From NCBI RefSeq assembly GCF_000518785.1, contig NZ_KI912495.1:336257-400256 (forward strand): 64,000 nt of DNA. The letters run 5' to 3'. Both the position numbers and the translations under genes were made by a program. Source of the stretch: Paenirhizobium selenitireducens ATCC BAA-1503. Lineage in GTDB: Bacteria; Pseudomonadota; Alphaproteobacteria; Rhizobiales; Rhizobiaceae. Position 1 is the first letter of the stretch. Each line of letters begins with the position of its first letter. The notes under the pieces are model-generated. The model did no database searches, was not told where the DNA came from, and worked only from the letters and a program-made list of their open reading frames with translations. Below are positions 24,693-32,504 of this stretch, in pieces.

Positions 24693-25571
24693 ATGGCCAC
24701 GACACGCCTCTGCATCGTCACCGACATCCATCACGGCAAGGACAACTTCACCAAGAAGGGTTCCTCGGCGCTCACCCTGCTCGAGGAATTCTCACGTTTC
24801 GTCGAGGCGACCAGGCCGGACGCCGTCATCGATATGGGCGACCGCATCTCGGATTGCGACAAGCAGACGGACAAGCAACTGGAGCTGGATGTCGCGGCGA
24901 TCTTCGCCGGCATGAACGTTCCGCGCTTCCATATCTGCGGCAATCACGACCGTGACTATCTCAGCGTCGACGAGAACGCCGCCATCCTCGGCCAGGATCT
25001 CTCCAGCACGACGGTCGACATGGGCGACTGGACGCTGGTGATCTGGCGGGCCGACGCGAAGATCCACCGGCCGGGTGGCTTCATCCTGCCGGAGGCCGAC
25101 CTGCTCTGGCTTGCCGGCGTTGTCCGCAATGCGACGCGGCCGCTGGCGATCTTCAGCCACGTTCCGGTCTCTGGCCATTCCCAGGCCGGCAATTACTACT
25201 TCCAGCGCAATCCGGATGCCTCGACCTATCCGGGGGCTTCCGAGCGGGTGCGCGCCATTCTCGCCGGAGCCCGCGTGCCGGTTGCCTGCTTTGCCGGCCA
25301 TGTGCACTGGAACACGCTCACCATGGTCAATGGCCAGCCGCACTTCACCCTGCAATCGCTGACCGAGACCTTCACCACCCATCCCGAGCCCGCCGGTTCC
25401 TATGCGCTGCTCGAGCTTTCCGAGCGGATCGACTGGACCGTGTTCGGCAAGGATTCGATGCGGGTTTCGCTCGATGCCGAAGAGACCGCACGCCGCTGGA
25501 TCGAGCCGCTGCCGCCCTTCCACGAACATCCGGAAATCCGGCTTCGCCATCTCCAGCAAGCCGCCGAATAG
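24693..25571 (+). CDS. Calcineurin-like metallophosphoesterase
   Basis: A 292-residue protein with the five metallophosphoesterase blocks in order: DIHHG (Asp11, His13), MGDRISD, GNHDRDY, SHVPVSGHS and GHVHWN, which together ligate two metal ions. No signal peptide is seen, so it acts in the cytoplasm. The class hydrolyses phosphomono- and diesters, including cyclic nucleotides and glycerophosphodiesters. Its place between the binding protein and the ATPase of one importer suggests it acts on the imported compound. ATG 24693 is used because the first metal motif follows at residue 11; the upstream open frame is inside the previous gene. Confidence 0.88.
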   Translation: MATTRLCIVTDIHHGKDNFTKKGSSALTLLEEFSRFVEATRPDAVIDMGDRISDCDKQTDKQLELDVAAIFAGMNVPRFHICGNHDRDYLSVDENAAILGQDLSSTTVDMGDWTLVIWRADAKIHRPGGFILPEADLLWLAGVVRNATRPLAIFSHVPVSGHSQAGNYYFQRNPDASTYPGASERVRAILAGARVPVACFAGHVHWNTLTMVNGQPHFTLQSLTETFTTHPEPAGSYALLELSERIDWTVFGKDSMRVSLDAEETARRWIEPLPPFHEHPEIRLRHLQQAAE

Positions 25572-25573
25572 GT

Positions 25574-27391
25574 ATGACGATGACCGCCAATACCAGAACC
25601 CCGTTGCTCTCGGTCGAGAACCTGTCGGTCTCGTTCGGCCCGGCAGACAGGCCCTCAGTCGCGGTTCAGGATCTTTCCTTCGATCTCTTTGCCGGCGAGA
25701 CGCTGGCGATCGTCGGCGAATCCGGTTCCGGCAAGTCGGTCACCGCCCTTTCCATCCTGCGCCTCATCGAGCGGGAGGGCGGGCGGCTCGACAAGGGCCG
25801 CATCGCCTTCCGGCTCGATGACGCCGGCGTCGTCGATCTTGCAGCGAGCAGCGAAGCGCAGTTGCAGGGCATCCGCGGCAATTCCATCTCGATGATCTTC
25901 CAGGAGCCGATGACCTCGCTCAATCCGGTGCTGACGATCGGCGACCAGATCTGCGAGACCTTGATCCATCACAAGCGCCTGTCGCCAAGCCAGGCGTTGC
26001 GCGAGGCACGCGATCTTCTCGACCGCGTCCGCCTCTCCGATCCCGGCCGCCGGCTTTCGCAATATCCGCACGAGCTATCGGGTGGCATGCGCCAGCGTGT
26101 GATGATCGCCATGGCGCTTGCCTGTTCGCCGCGCGTGCTGATCGCCGACGAGCCGACGACCGCGCTCGACGTCACCATCCAGGCCGGGATCCTTGATCTC
26201 GTTCGCGAGTTGCAGCAGACCTGTGGCACCGCGGTGGCCTTCATCACCCACGACATGGGGGTGGTTGCCGAAATCGCCGACCGGGTCGTCGTCATGCGCC
26301 ACGGCAGAATGATCGAGACGGCCGAAACGGGCGCGCTGTTTCGCCAGCCGCGCGCCGACTATACGCGCCAGTTGCTCAATGCCGTGCCGAAGCTCGGCTC
26401 TGGCGCACCCGTCTATGCCGCGCCACGATCAGGGGCGGGCGAAGAGGGTCGCGGGAATGATGCAAGCCGGGCCGACGCAACGGTGCTCGAGGTCAACAAC
26501 CTCGTCACCCGCTTTCCGATCCACAAAGGCATGTTGAAACGCCTGGTCGCACGGGTCCATGCCGTCGAGGATGTCAGCTTCACCCTGCGCGCCGGCGAGA
26601 CGCTCGGCCTGGTCGGCGAGTCGGGCTCCGGCAAGTCGACCATCGGCCGCTCGGTTCTCAAGCTCGTCGAGCCGCAGAGCGGTAGGATCCTCTTCGGCGG
26701 CAGGGACCTCATGCCGCTGACGCGCCGCCACATGCGGCCGATGCGGCGCGACCTGCAGATGATCTTCCAGGACCCCTATGCCAGCCTCAATCCGCGCATG
26801 TCCGTGGCGGAGCTGGTAACGGAGCCGCTCATCATCCACACCGCCCTCAATGCGCGTGAACGGCGCGACATGGCGGCGGAATTGCTGGCCCGGGTAAGGT
26901 TGCCGGCCGACAGCATCGACCGCTATCCCCACCAGTTCTCCGGCGGCCAGCGTCAGCGGATCTGCATCGCACGCGCGCTCTCGTCGAAGCCTCGGATCAT
27001 CGTCGCGGACGAGGCGGTGTCGGCGCTCGATGTCTCGGTCCAGGCGGAGGTCATCGACCTGATGCAGGAACTGCAGCGCCAGGACGGGATCGCCTATCTC
27101 TTCATCTCGCATGATATTGCCGTCATCGAGAAGATGAGCCACCGGGTGGCCGTGCTCGACCAGGGCAGGATCGTCGAGATTGGTGGAACTGACGACGTCC
27201 TGCAGCGACCGCGGCATGACTACACGCGCCAGCTGCTCGATGCGGTTCCGGTCGCCGATCCGAACCGCCGCCGCGCGCGCGCCTCAGCCGCCCAGATCGA
27301 GCGCAAGACCCCGATCCGCCCCGTGGGTTATCGGCCGGCGGCGAGCGAGTATCTGAGCGTCGGCGAGGATCACCTGGTTCTCGTGCAATAG
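25574..27391 (+). CDS. Fused double ATP-binding subunit of oligopeptide-type ABC transporter (DppD-DppF)
   Basis: This 605-residue protein holds two complete ABC ATPases in tandem. Each half has Walker A GESGSGKS, an LSGGMRQRV or FSGGQRQRI signature, and Walker B (VLIADEPTTALD; IIVADEAVSALD), followed by the oligopeptide-transporter C-terminal extension. Note the Ala in place of Pro in the second Walker B (DEAVS), common in DppF. The fusion, as in GsiA and YejF, makes one polypeptide serve both sites. It starts 2 bases after the phosphoesterase gene and ends the operon. Confidence 0.93.
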   Translation: MTMTANTRTPLLSVENLSVSFGPADRPSVAVQDLSFDLFAGETLAIVGESGSGKSVTALSILRLIEREGGRLDKGRIAFRLDDAGVVDLAASSEAQLQGIRGNSISMIFQEPMTSLNPVLTIGDQICETLIHHKRLSPSQALREARDLLDRVRLSDPGRRLSQYPHELSGGMRQRVMIAMALACSPRVLIADEPTTALDVTIQAGILDLVRELQQTCGTAVAFITHDMGVVAEIADRVVVMRHGRMIETAETGALFRQPRADYTRQLLNAVPKLGSGAPVYAAPRSGAGEEGRGNDASRADATVLEVNNLVTRFPIHKGMLKRLVARVHAVEDVSFTLRAGETLGLVGESGSGKSTIGRSVLKLVEPQSGRILFGGRDLMPLTRRHMRPMRRDLQMIFQDPYASLNPRMSVAELVTEPLIIHTALNARERRDMAAELLARVRLPADSIDRYPHQFSGGQRQRICIARALSSKPRIIVADEAVSALDVSVQAEVIDLMQELQRQDGIAYLFISHDIAVIEKMSHRVAVLDQGRIVEIGGTDDVLQRPRHDYTRQLLDAVPVADPNRRRARASAAQIERKTPIRPVGYRPAASEYLSVGEDHLVLVQ

Positions 27392-27489
27392 GGCCGTCTC
27401 TGTGATCGGGAAGTCTGCGGCGACAGGGGCTTTGGTTTGCCAATGCGGGCGGCCGATCTGCATCGCAGAGGCTCGAGCGACAGCGTCGG

Positions 27490-28407
27490 TCAGTTGCGGA
27501 CCCGCATGGTCTGCGACGGTGTTTCCCCGAACATGGCGTGATAGCGGGTCGAAAACCGGCCCCAGTGCAAGAATCCCCAGTCGAGCGCGATGTCCGAGAC
27601 GCGGCGGGGTGCATCGCGTGCGGCGATCAGGTCGCGCCGCGCATGGTTCAGCCTGCGGATCAGCAGGACGTCGTCCAGGCGATAGCCGATGACGTGCTGG
27701 CATGAGGCACGCAGCGTGCGGCTCGGTCGCTTCATCTGTCTGGCAAGGTCGGTAACGGTGATCGGCTCGCGCGCATTGTCCTCGAGCCATTGCTCCATTT
27801 CCCGGTAGATGCAGAACTCAGACGCCTGCGTGTCTCCGGAGGGCTCGTCTTCCGGCGTGCAGCTCTCCTGCAACAGGCCCAGCCGGTCGCGGATCATGTC
27901 CGGCAGCAGGTTGCGCAACTGCGACGGCAGGCCGGCGGGGTCGCTCATATGGACTTCCAGCAGGGAATTCAGCCATTGATAGAGGCTTTCCGCCTGCATG
28001 GCCGCCGACCCCTTCAGGATGCCGGTCTTGAGCGGCGCATCCTCCGGAAGGTCGTCGAGCTTCACCACCGCGAGCAGATAGTCGCTCATCGGCGCGCTGA
28101 CGGAAAGCCGCTCGTGCCAGTGGTGGCCAAAGCCGATCGTGTTGCCGCCGAAGAACCGCCCGTCGATGCGAACGCCGCCGGACTCGGCCGACTGGGCGAA
28201 GAAGATCAGGCTGTCGTCGGGGGCTGAATAATGTTGCTCGACGGCAGCGTTCATCCGCTCGCGGATGATGGTCAGTCCGGGAAACTGGAGCGTCGCCACC
28301 TTGCCCTGGAACGGTCCCGGCGACAGCTGTCGATATTCCTGGCTCCAACCGGGAAGCGATTTTTCCTGTTCCGATACGTCTTCGAACGCGGTCTCGCTGA
28401 ACATCAT
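27490..28407 (-). CDS. AraC-family transcriptional regulator
   Basis: The 305-residue protein has a C-terminal AraC/XylS double helix-turn-helix (ITVTDLARQMKRPSRTLRA; RRVSDIALDWGFLHWGRFSTRYHAMFGETPSQTMR) and an N-terminal half like the EutR/FeaR-type ligand region. ATG 28407 (MMFSETAFED) with GGAAAATC before it is preferred to an in-frame start at 28503. It is divergent from the amine dehydrogenase operon at 28611, so it is probably its activator, induced by the amine. Paracoccus methylamine clusters use a LysR-type MauR instead, so this control differs. Confidence 0.85.
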   Translation of the reverse strand: MMFSETAFEDVSEQEKSLPGWSQEYRQLSPGPFQGKVATLQFPGLTIIRERMNAAVEQHYSAPDDSLIFFAQSAESGGVRIDGRFFGGNTIGFGHHWHERLSVSAPMSDYLLAVVKLDDLPEDAPLKTGILKGSAAMQAESLYQWLNSLLEVHMSDPAGLPSQLRNLLPDMIRDRLGLLQESCTPEDEPSGDTQASEFCIYREMEQWLEDNAREPITVTDLARQMKRPSRTLRASCQHVIGYRLDDVLLIRRLNHARRDLIAARDAPRRVSDIALDWGFLHWGRFSTRYHAMFGETPSQTMRVRN

Positions 28408-28513
28408 GGTTGATTTTCCAGATAGGGCGCGCTGCCGGCATCCAGCCTTCGCAGCCGCAGCATAATAGAACCGGGGGCTGTGCGTTGCAATCAAAAAGGG
28501 CAAATATGTTGGA

Positions 28514-28528
28514 GCCTAAAATTTAGGC
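28514..28528. promoter_or_regulatory. Palindrome in the amine dehydrogenase control region
   Basis: GCCTAAA (28514-28520) and TTTAGGC (28522-28528) form a perfect inverted repeat about a single A, roughly 80 bases before the large-subunit ATG. It stands out as AT-rich in GC-rich DNA. It may bind the divergent AraC-type regulator or another factor; AraC sites are more often direct repeats, so the owner is uncertain. Confidence 0.4.
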
Positions 28529-28610
28529 ACATGCCGGCGCGCGGGTGGATAGATCGGGCTCGACGGAGTCGCTAGGACTGTTCAGACGGCAATCGAATGG
28601 AGACTAAACG

Positions 28611-29759
28611 ATGCGGTTTCTGAGAACATGTCTGGCCGCTGCGGTCAGTACGCTCGCCATGGGCCAGGCTTTCGCCGAAGAGGAATTCGTTCCCGAGAAG
28701 ATCACGGTCGAGGAGCGGATCAAGCCCGGCCCGAACGTCTTCACCGTCGACCAGAGCTGGACCGGCGCGAGCCGGATCAACGTCGTTGGTGCCGGCGAAC
28801 TGGATCGCAAGGGCAATCTGAGCGTCGGCCTGGTGACGCAGTTCGTCCTGACCAAGGACAGGAAGACCGCCTACACCGCCTCGGCCTATGCCAAGCGCAT
28901 CACCTATGGCCCGACCGAAGCCGTGCTGCAGGAATTCGACATCGACACGATGTCGGTGAAGCGCGAGATCATCGTCTCGCCGAAGATGGCGCAGGTCGCA
29001 CCGCAGAAGAGCCTGCTGGCGCTCTCGGCCGACGAGAAATACGCCTTCGTCCAGAACGCCACTCCGGCAACCTCGGTCAGCGTCGTCGATCTGGCCGCCG
29101 GCAAGGAGATCGCCGAAGTACCGACGCCGGGCTGCTGGTCCATCCATCCGGCGCTCTCCGGCATCCAGTTCTCGACGCTGTGCGGTGACGGAACGCTGCA
29201 GACCTTCACCGTCGGTGCCGACGGAAAGTTCGCAGCACCTTCGAAGAGCGAGAAGATCTTCGATGCCGACACCGACCCGCTCTACGTCGTCGGTGAACGC
29301 GCCGGCGACAAGCTGATCTTCGTCTCCTTCAACGGCAACGTCTACACGATCGCCGACAAGGACGGTGCAGCCAAGCTCGTCGACAAGTTCTCGATCACCG
29401 AAGGCGTCGAGGGGGCCTGGGCGCCGGGCGGCGTCGAGGTCATCGCCTACAACGAACCGAACGACGTGCTGTTCGTCACCATGCATCCGGACGCCAAGGA
29501 AGGCAGCCACAAGGATGCCGCGACCGAGATCTGGCCGGTCGACATGAAGGCCAAGAAGGTGCTCTACCGCTCGGCGGTCGAGGGCGTGAAGTCGATCGCC
29601 GTCACCCAGGGCAAGGCTCCGACGCTTTTCGCGCTCAACGACGACGAAGGCATCCTGACGCGCTACGCCGTCGATCCGGAGGCGAAGTTCGCCGCCAAGC
29701 TGACCGGCAAGCTGGAGGACATGGGTTCCTTCGCACCGCTCGTCTACGCGGGTGAGTGA
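28611..29759 (+). CDS. aauB: TTQ amine dehydrogenase large (heavy) subunit, aralkylamine dehydrogenase-like
   Basis: A 382-residue periplasmic protein with a Sec signal peptide (cleavage after GQAFA) and a seven-bladed propeller sequence of the MauB/AauB family. Segments VQNATPATSVSVVDL, GCWSIHP, LCGDGTLQTF and MHPDAKEGSHKDAATEIWPVD match what I remember of Alcaligenes aromatic amine dehydrogenase better than Paracoccus methylamine dehydrogenase. It forms an alpha2-beta2 enzyme with the small subunit encoded at 30963. GGAGA precedes ATG 28611. It heads a B-E-D-A operon followed by two cytochromes c. The precise amine remains open. Confidence 0.88.
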   Translation: MRFLRTCLAAAVSTLAMGQAFAEEEFVPEKITVEERIKPGPNVFTVDQSWTGASRINVVGAGELDRKGNLSVGLVTQFVLTKDRKTAYTASAYAKRITYGPTEAVLQEFDIDTMSVKREIIVSPKMAQVAPQKSLLALSADEKYAFVQNATPATSVSVVDLAAGKEIAEVPTPGCWSIHPALSGIQFSTLCGDGTLQTFTVGADGKFAAPSKSEKIFDADTDPLYVVGERAGDKLIFVSFNGNVYTIADKDGAAKLVDKFSITEGVEGAWAPGGVEVIAYNEPNDVLFVTMHPDAKEGSHKDAATEIWPVDMKAKKVLYRSAVEGVKSIAVTQGKAPTLFALNDDEGILTRYAVDPEAKFAAKLTGKLEDMGSFAPLVYAGE

Positions 29760-30289
29760 TGGACGGCTGGTTCACCTCCATGGCGGCAGCGGCGGCGACG
29801 ACCTTCACGGTTCTCGTCCTCCTGCGCGCGGCCTGGCACAAGGTCGCCGATTTCGGCACCTTTACCGGCTATGTGGCTGACTATCGGCTGCTGCCGGAGG
29901 CCCTCGTCGAGCCGGCGGCCAAGGGGCTCGCTGCCCTGGAGTTCCTGGCGGTGGTCTTGCTGGTCTACCCCCCGACCGTGCGGGCAGGAGCGATGCTCGC
30001 GGTCGCCCTCTTGGGCCTCTACGGGGTCGCCATGGCGGTCAACATCGGGAGGGGGCGCACGCGGATCGAATGCGGTTGCGGCGGTGCGGCCCAGCGCCTG
30101 TCGCCGGCGCTCCTGGCGCGCAACGCCCTGCTGGCGGCCATCGCGTTCCTGCCGGCGATCTTCGGCGCCAGCCCTCTTGGGTTCGCCGAAGCCGCAGTTG
30201 CCGTCGCCGCCGGCCTGCTGACCTGGTTCGTCTACAACGTGATCGAGCAATTGCTGGCCAATGACGGCCATATGCGCCTCTCGCTCTAG
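29759..30289 (+). CDS. mauE: MauE-type membrane protein for amine dehydrogenase maturation
   Basis: The 176-residue integral membrane protein has four or five hydrophobic segments and the IECGCGG cysteine pair typical of MauE. MauE works with MauD to fold the disulfide-rich small subunit in the periplasm and keep it stable. ATG 29759 overlaps the large-subunit stop as TGATG; a GTG one codon earlier (29756) is possible. The gene order large subunit, mauE, mauD, small subunit is the classical one. Confidence 0.88.
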   Translation: MDGWFTSMAAAAATTFTVLVLLRAAWHKVADFGTFTGYVADYRLLPEALVEPAAKGLAALEFLAVVLLVYPPTVRAGAMLAVALLGLYGVAMAVNIGRGRTRIECGCGGAAQRLSPALLARNALLAAIAFLPAIFGASPLGFAEAAVAVAAGLLTWFVYNVIEQLLANDGHMRLSL

Positions 30290-30336
30290 GGCGGCGGTGC
30301 AAAGGCCGGAAAAATAGCAGAAAGCCGAGTAAACCC

Positions 30337-30936
30337 ATGAATGCACTCATCTTCGCCGTCGTCGTCCTGTTCGCCCTGGTGCTCGTGCTGATCGGCGTGG
30401 TCTTCGCGCTCGCCCGCCAGATCGGCATCCTGTTCGAACGCATCTCGCCGGTCGGCGCGCTGGTCAACGAGTCCGGCCCCAAGATCGGCGAGGCAACGCC
30501 GAACTTCACGCTCGCCAGCCTCAACGGCGGAGCGATCTATATCGGTCCGCGCGGCCAGCGCAGCACGCTGGTGTTCTTCCTGTCGACCACCTGCCCGATC
30601 TGCAAGAAGATGCTGCCGGTGCTGCAGTCGATGCGTGCGAGCGAAGGCAAGTGGCTCGACGTCGTGCTCGCCAGCGACGGCGACATGGACAAGCACATGG
30701 CCTTCATCAAGAAGGCCGGGCTCGAAGACTTCCCCTATGCCCTGTCGCCCGAGCTGGGCATCACCTACCGCGTCTCCCGCCTGCCGTTCGCCGTGCTGAT
30801 CGACGGCGAGGGCATCGTTCGCGCCAAGGGACTGATCAACAGCCGGGAGCAGCTCGAAAGCCTGTTCAATGCCGCGGAGATGGGCGTCAGCTCGATCCAG
30901 AACTTCCTCAACGCGCCGGTTGCGGCACATTCCTGA
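30337..30936 (+). CDS. mauD: MauD-type thiol:disulfide protein for amine dehydrogenase maturation
   Basis: This 199-residue protein has an N-terminal membrane anchor (LIFAVVVLFALVLVLIGVVFAL) and a periplasmic thioredoxin-like domain with active-site CPIC (Cys86, Cys89) and a later cis-Pro region VSRLPFAVLID. MauD is needed to form the six disulfides of the small subunit in known systems; here the small subunit has ten cysteines, so five would be made. It lies 47 bases after mauE and 26 bases before the small-subunit gene. Confidence 0.9.
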   Translation: MNALIFAVVVLFALVLVLIGVVFALARQIGILFERISPVGALVNESGPKIGEATPNFTLASLNGGAIYIGPRGQRSTLVFFLSTTCPICKKMLPVLQSMRASEGKWLDVVLASDGDMDKHMAFIKKAGLEDFPYALSPELGITYRVSRLPFAVLIDGEGIVRAKGLINSREQLESLFNAAEMGVSSIQNFLNAPVAAHS

Positions 30937-30962
30937 TCTTCTAGCCCCACTGGAGAGAACCG

Positions 30963-31496
30963 ATGATCAACCTCATTGATGGCCTGCTTCGCATGATCGA
31001 CAAGGTCGCCGAACAAGGCACCCGTCAGGCCGCCCGTCAATATGGCCGCCGCAGCCTGCTGGCCAAGACCGGCGCCGCCCTGATCGGCGGGGCGTTGCTG
31101 CCGATCCTGCCCTTCGACCGCACCTTTGGCAGTGCCTTCGCCGCTGAAAGCGAAGACGAGACGGCCTGCGAATACTGGCGCTATTGCGCGCTCGACGGCA
31201 ACCTCTGCAACACGTCCGGGGGCACTACGACATCCTGCCCGCCGGGCTCGTCGGCCTCCAAGGTCTCGTGGGTCGGCACCTGCCTCAACCCCAATGACGG
31301 CAAGGACTACCTCGTGTCCTACAACGACTGCTGCGGCAAGGCGCAGGTCACCGGCGCGACCTTCTGCTTCACCTCGGAGCGCGAGCGCCCCGGCTATCGC
31401 ATGGGTCTCTACAACGACATCAACTGGTGCATGGCCAATGACGACAAGGGCTATCACTGCACGGTCGCTGTTCTTGTCGGGCTTGCCGATGAATAG
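30963..31496 (+). CDS. aauA: TTQ amine dehydrogenase small (light) subunit, aralkylamine dehydrogenase-like
   Basis: The 177-residue precursor has a long twin-arginine-type leader (YGRRSLLAKTGAALIGG) and a cysteine-rich mature domain. Trp103 (VSWVGTC) and Trp155 (NDINWCM) match the two tryptophans that form tryptophan tryptophylquinone; Asp78 and Asp122 match the catalytic aspartates. The segments NPNDGKDYL, RERPGY and NWCMAN resemble Alcaligenes aromatic amine dehydrogenase. There are ten cysteines, not twelve: both partners of one known disulfide are Thr here (Thr84, Thr133). It deaminates primary amines to aldehyde and ammonia in the periplasm. The cytochrome gene at 31489 overlaps its end. 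Confidence 0.92.
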   Translation: MINLIDGLLRMIDKVAEQGTRQAARQYGRRSLLAKTGAALIGGALLPILPFDRTFGSAFAAESEDETACEYWRYCALDGNLCNTSGGTTTSCPPGSSASKVSWVGTCLNPNDGKDYLVSYNDCCGKAQVTGATFCFTSERERPGYRMGLYNDINWCMANDDKGYHCTVAVLVGLADE

Positions 31497-31941
31497 ACGA
31501 AACGGCTGGGCGGCCGCGACGGCCGCCCTTCTCCTGACCGCATCCCCGTCCGTTTCGCATGCCGATGGGACGGGCGAGGCGAAGTTCGCATCGGTCTGTG
31601 CCGCCTGTCATGGCGACAAGGGCGTCGGCACCGAAGGTCTGGCGCCGCCGCTCGTCGATCCCGCCCTCTGGCAGGCGCTCGGCGACAAGGCCCCGCGCTA
31701 CATTGCCGGCGTGATGGCCGGCGGCATGAGCGGCAAGATCACGGCGAACGGGATAGACTATATCGGCTTGGTAATGCCGACCCAGGCCGAGTTGGGGGCC
31801 GACGACCTGGTGGCCATAGCGGCCTATGTGCTCAAGGATCTCAACGGGTTGCCGGCTGGCCCCGACAAGGCCGAAGTCGAGGCGGCGCTTGCCGCGCCGC
31901 CGAGCCACAAGGAACTGCGCGCCCTGCGCAAGGGGGAATGA
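31489..31941 (+). CDS. Monohaem cytochrome c (first of pair)
   Basis: A 150-residue class I cytochrome with a Sec signal peptide (cleavage near SVSHAD), haem motif CAACH (Cys37, Cys40, His41) and a likely axial Met in GLVMPTQ. It starts inside the last codons of the small-subunit gene (ATG 31489), so translation is coupled. Known aralkylamine dehydrogenase clusters also have a small monohaem cytochrome at this position, making this a likely electron acceptor of the TTQ enzyme or its partner, passing electrons to the oxidase. No amicyanin or azurin gene is present nearby. Confidence 0.85.
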   Translation: MNRRNGWAAATAALLLTASPSVSHADGTGEAKFASVCAACHGDKGVGTEGLAPPLVDPALWQALGDKAPRYIAGVMAGGMSGKITANGIDYIGLVMPTQAELGADDLVAIAAYVLKDLNGLPAGPDKAEVEAALAAPPSHKELRALRKGE

Positions 31942-31942
31942 G

Positions 31943-32395
31943 ATGCGCCGCCTCATGTCTTGGAAAAGCCTGATCCTTACCGGTTGTCTCTCGGCATCGG
32001 CCGTGCCGGCCGCGGCCGATGGCCATTCCGCCAAGTTCAACTACCTCTTACGCTGTTCCGGTTGCCACGACCGGGACGGCACGGGCCTGCCGCGCGCCGG
32101 CATCCCGGCGCTGCCCGGCTACATCGATGCCTTTGCCGGCGACGATGACGGACGAACCTACATCACACACGTGCCGGGCGTCGTGGCGACCGGCCTGAAC
32201 GACGCCGAGATCGCTGCGGTCCTCAACTACGTCATTGATGAATGGGGCGACCCGTCGCGGATCGAACCATTCACCGAAGCCGAAGTGACGCGGCGCAAGG
32301 CCATTCCGGTGAGCGACGTCGTCGCCTATCGACGCCAGATCGTCCAGAGGCTGAAGACCGGCGGCGTGGCGATCGCCGACTATCCCTGGCCTTGA
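31943..32395 (+). CDS. Monohaem cytochrome c (second of pair), no methionine ligand
   Basis: This 150-residue secreted protein has a signal peptide (cleavage near PAAADG) and one haem site CSGCH (Cys38, Cys41, His42). No methionine occurs anywhere after the haem motif; His76 in the THVPGV segment stands where many small cytochromes put their distal residue, so His/His or five-coordinate haem is likely. It starts 1 base after the first cytochrome gene and ends the operon. The VPGV...LNDAEIAAVLNYV pattern recurs in cytochromes near amine and alcohol dehydrogenases. Confidence 0.82.
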   Translation: MRRLMSWKSLILTGCLSASAVPAAADGHSAKFNYLLRCSGCHDRDGTGLPRAGIPALPGYIDAFAGDDDGRTYITHVPGVVATGLNDAEIAAVLNYVIDEWGDPSRIEPFTEAEVTRRKAIPVSDVVAYRRQIVQRLKTGGVAIADYPWP

Positions 32396-32504
32396 ACACA
32401 AAAACGTTGCGCTCGGGCGGCCAGCGGATTTCCAGTTGAAGGTGCAATAGGGGCGCGGGGCTCGCCGATGATCGATCGTCCGCTCGACCGAACCGCCGCC
32501 GTCT

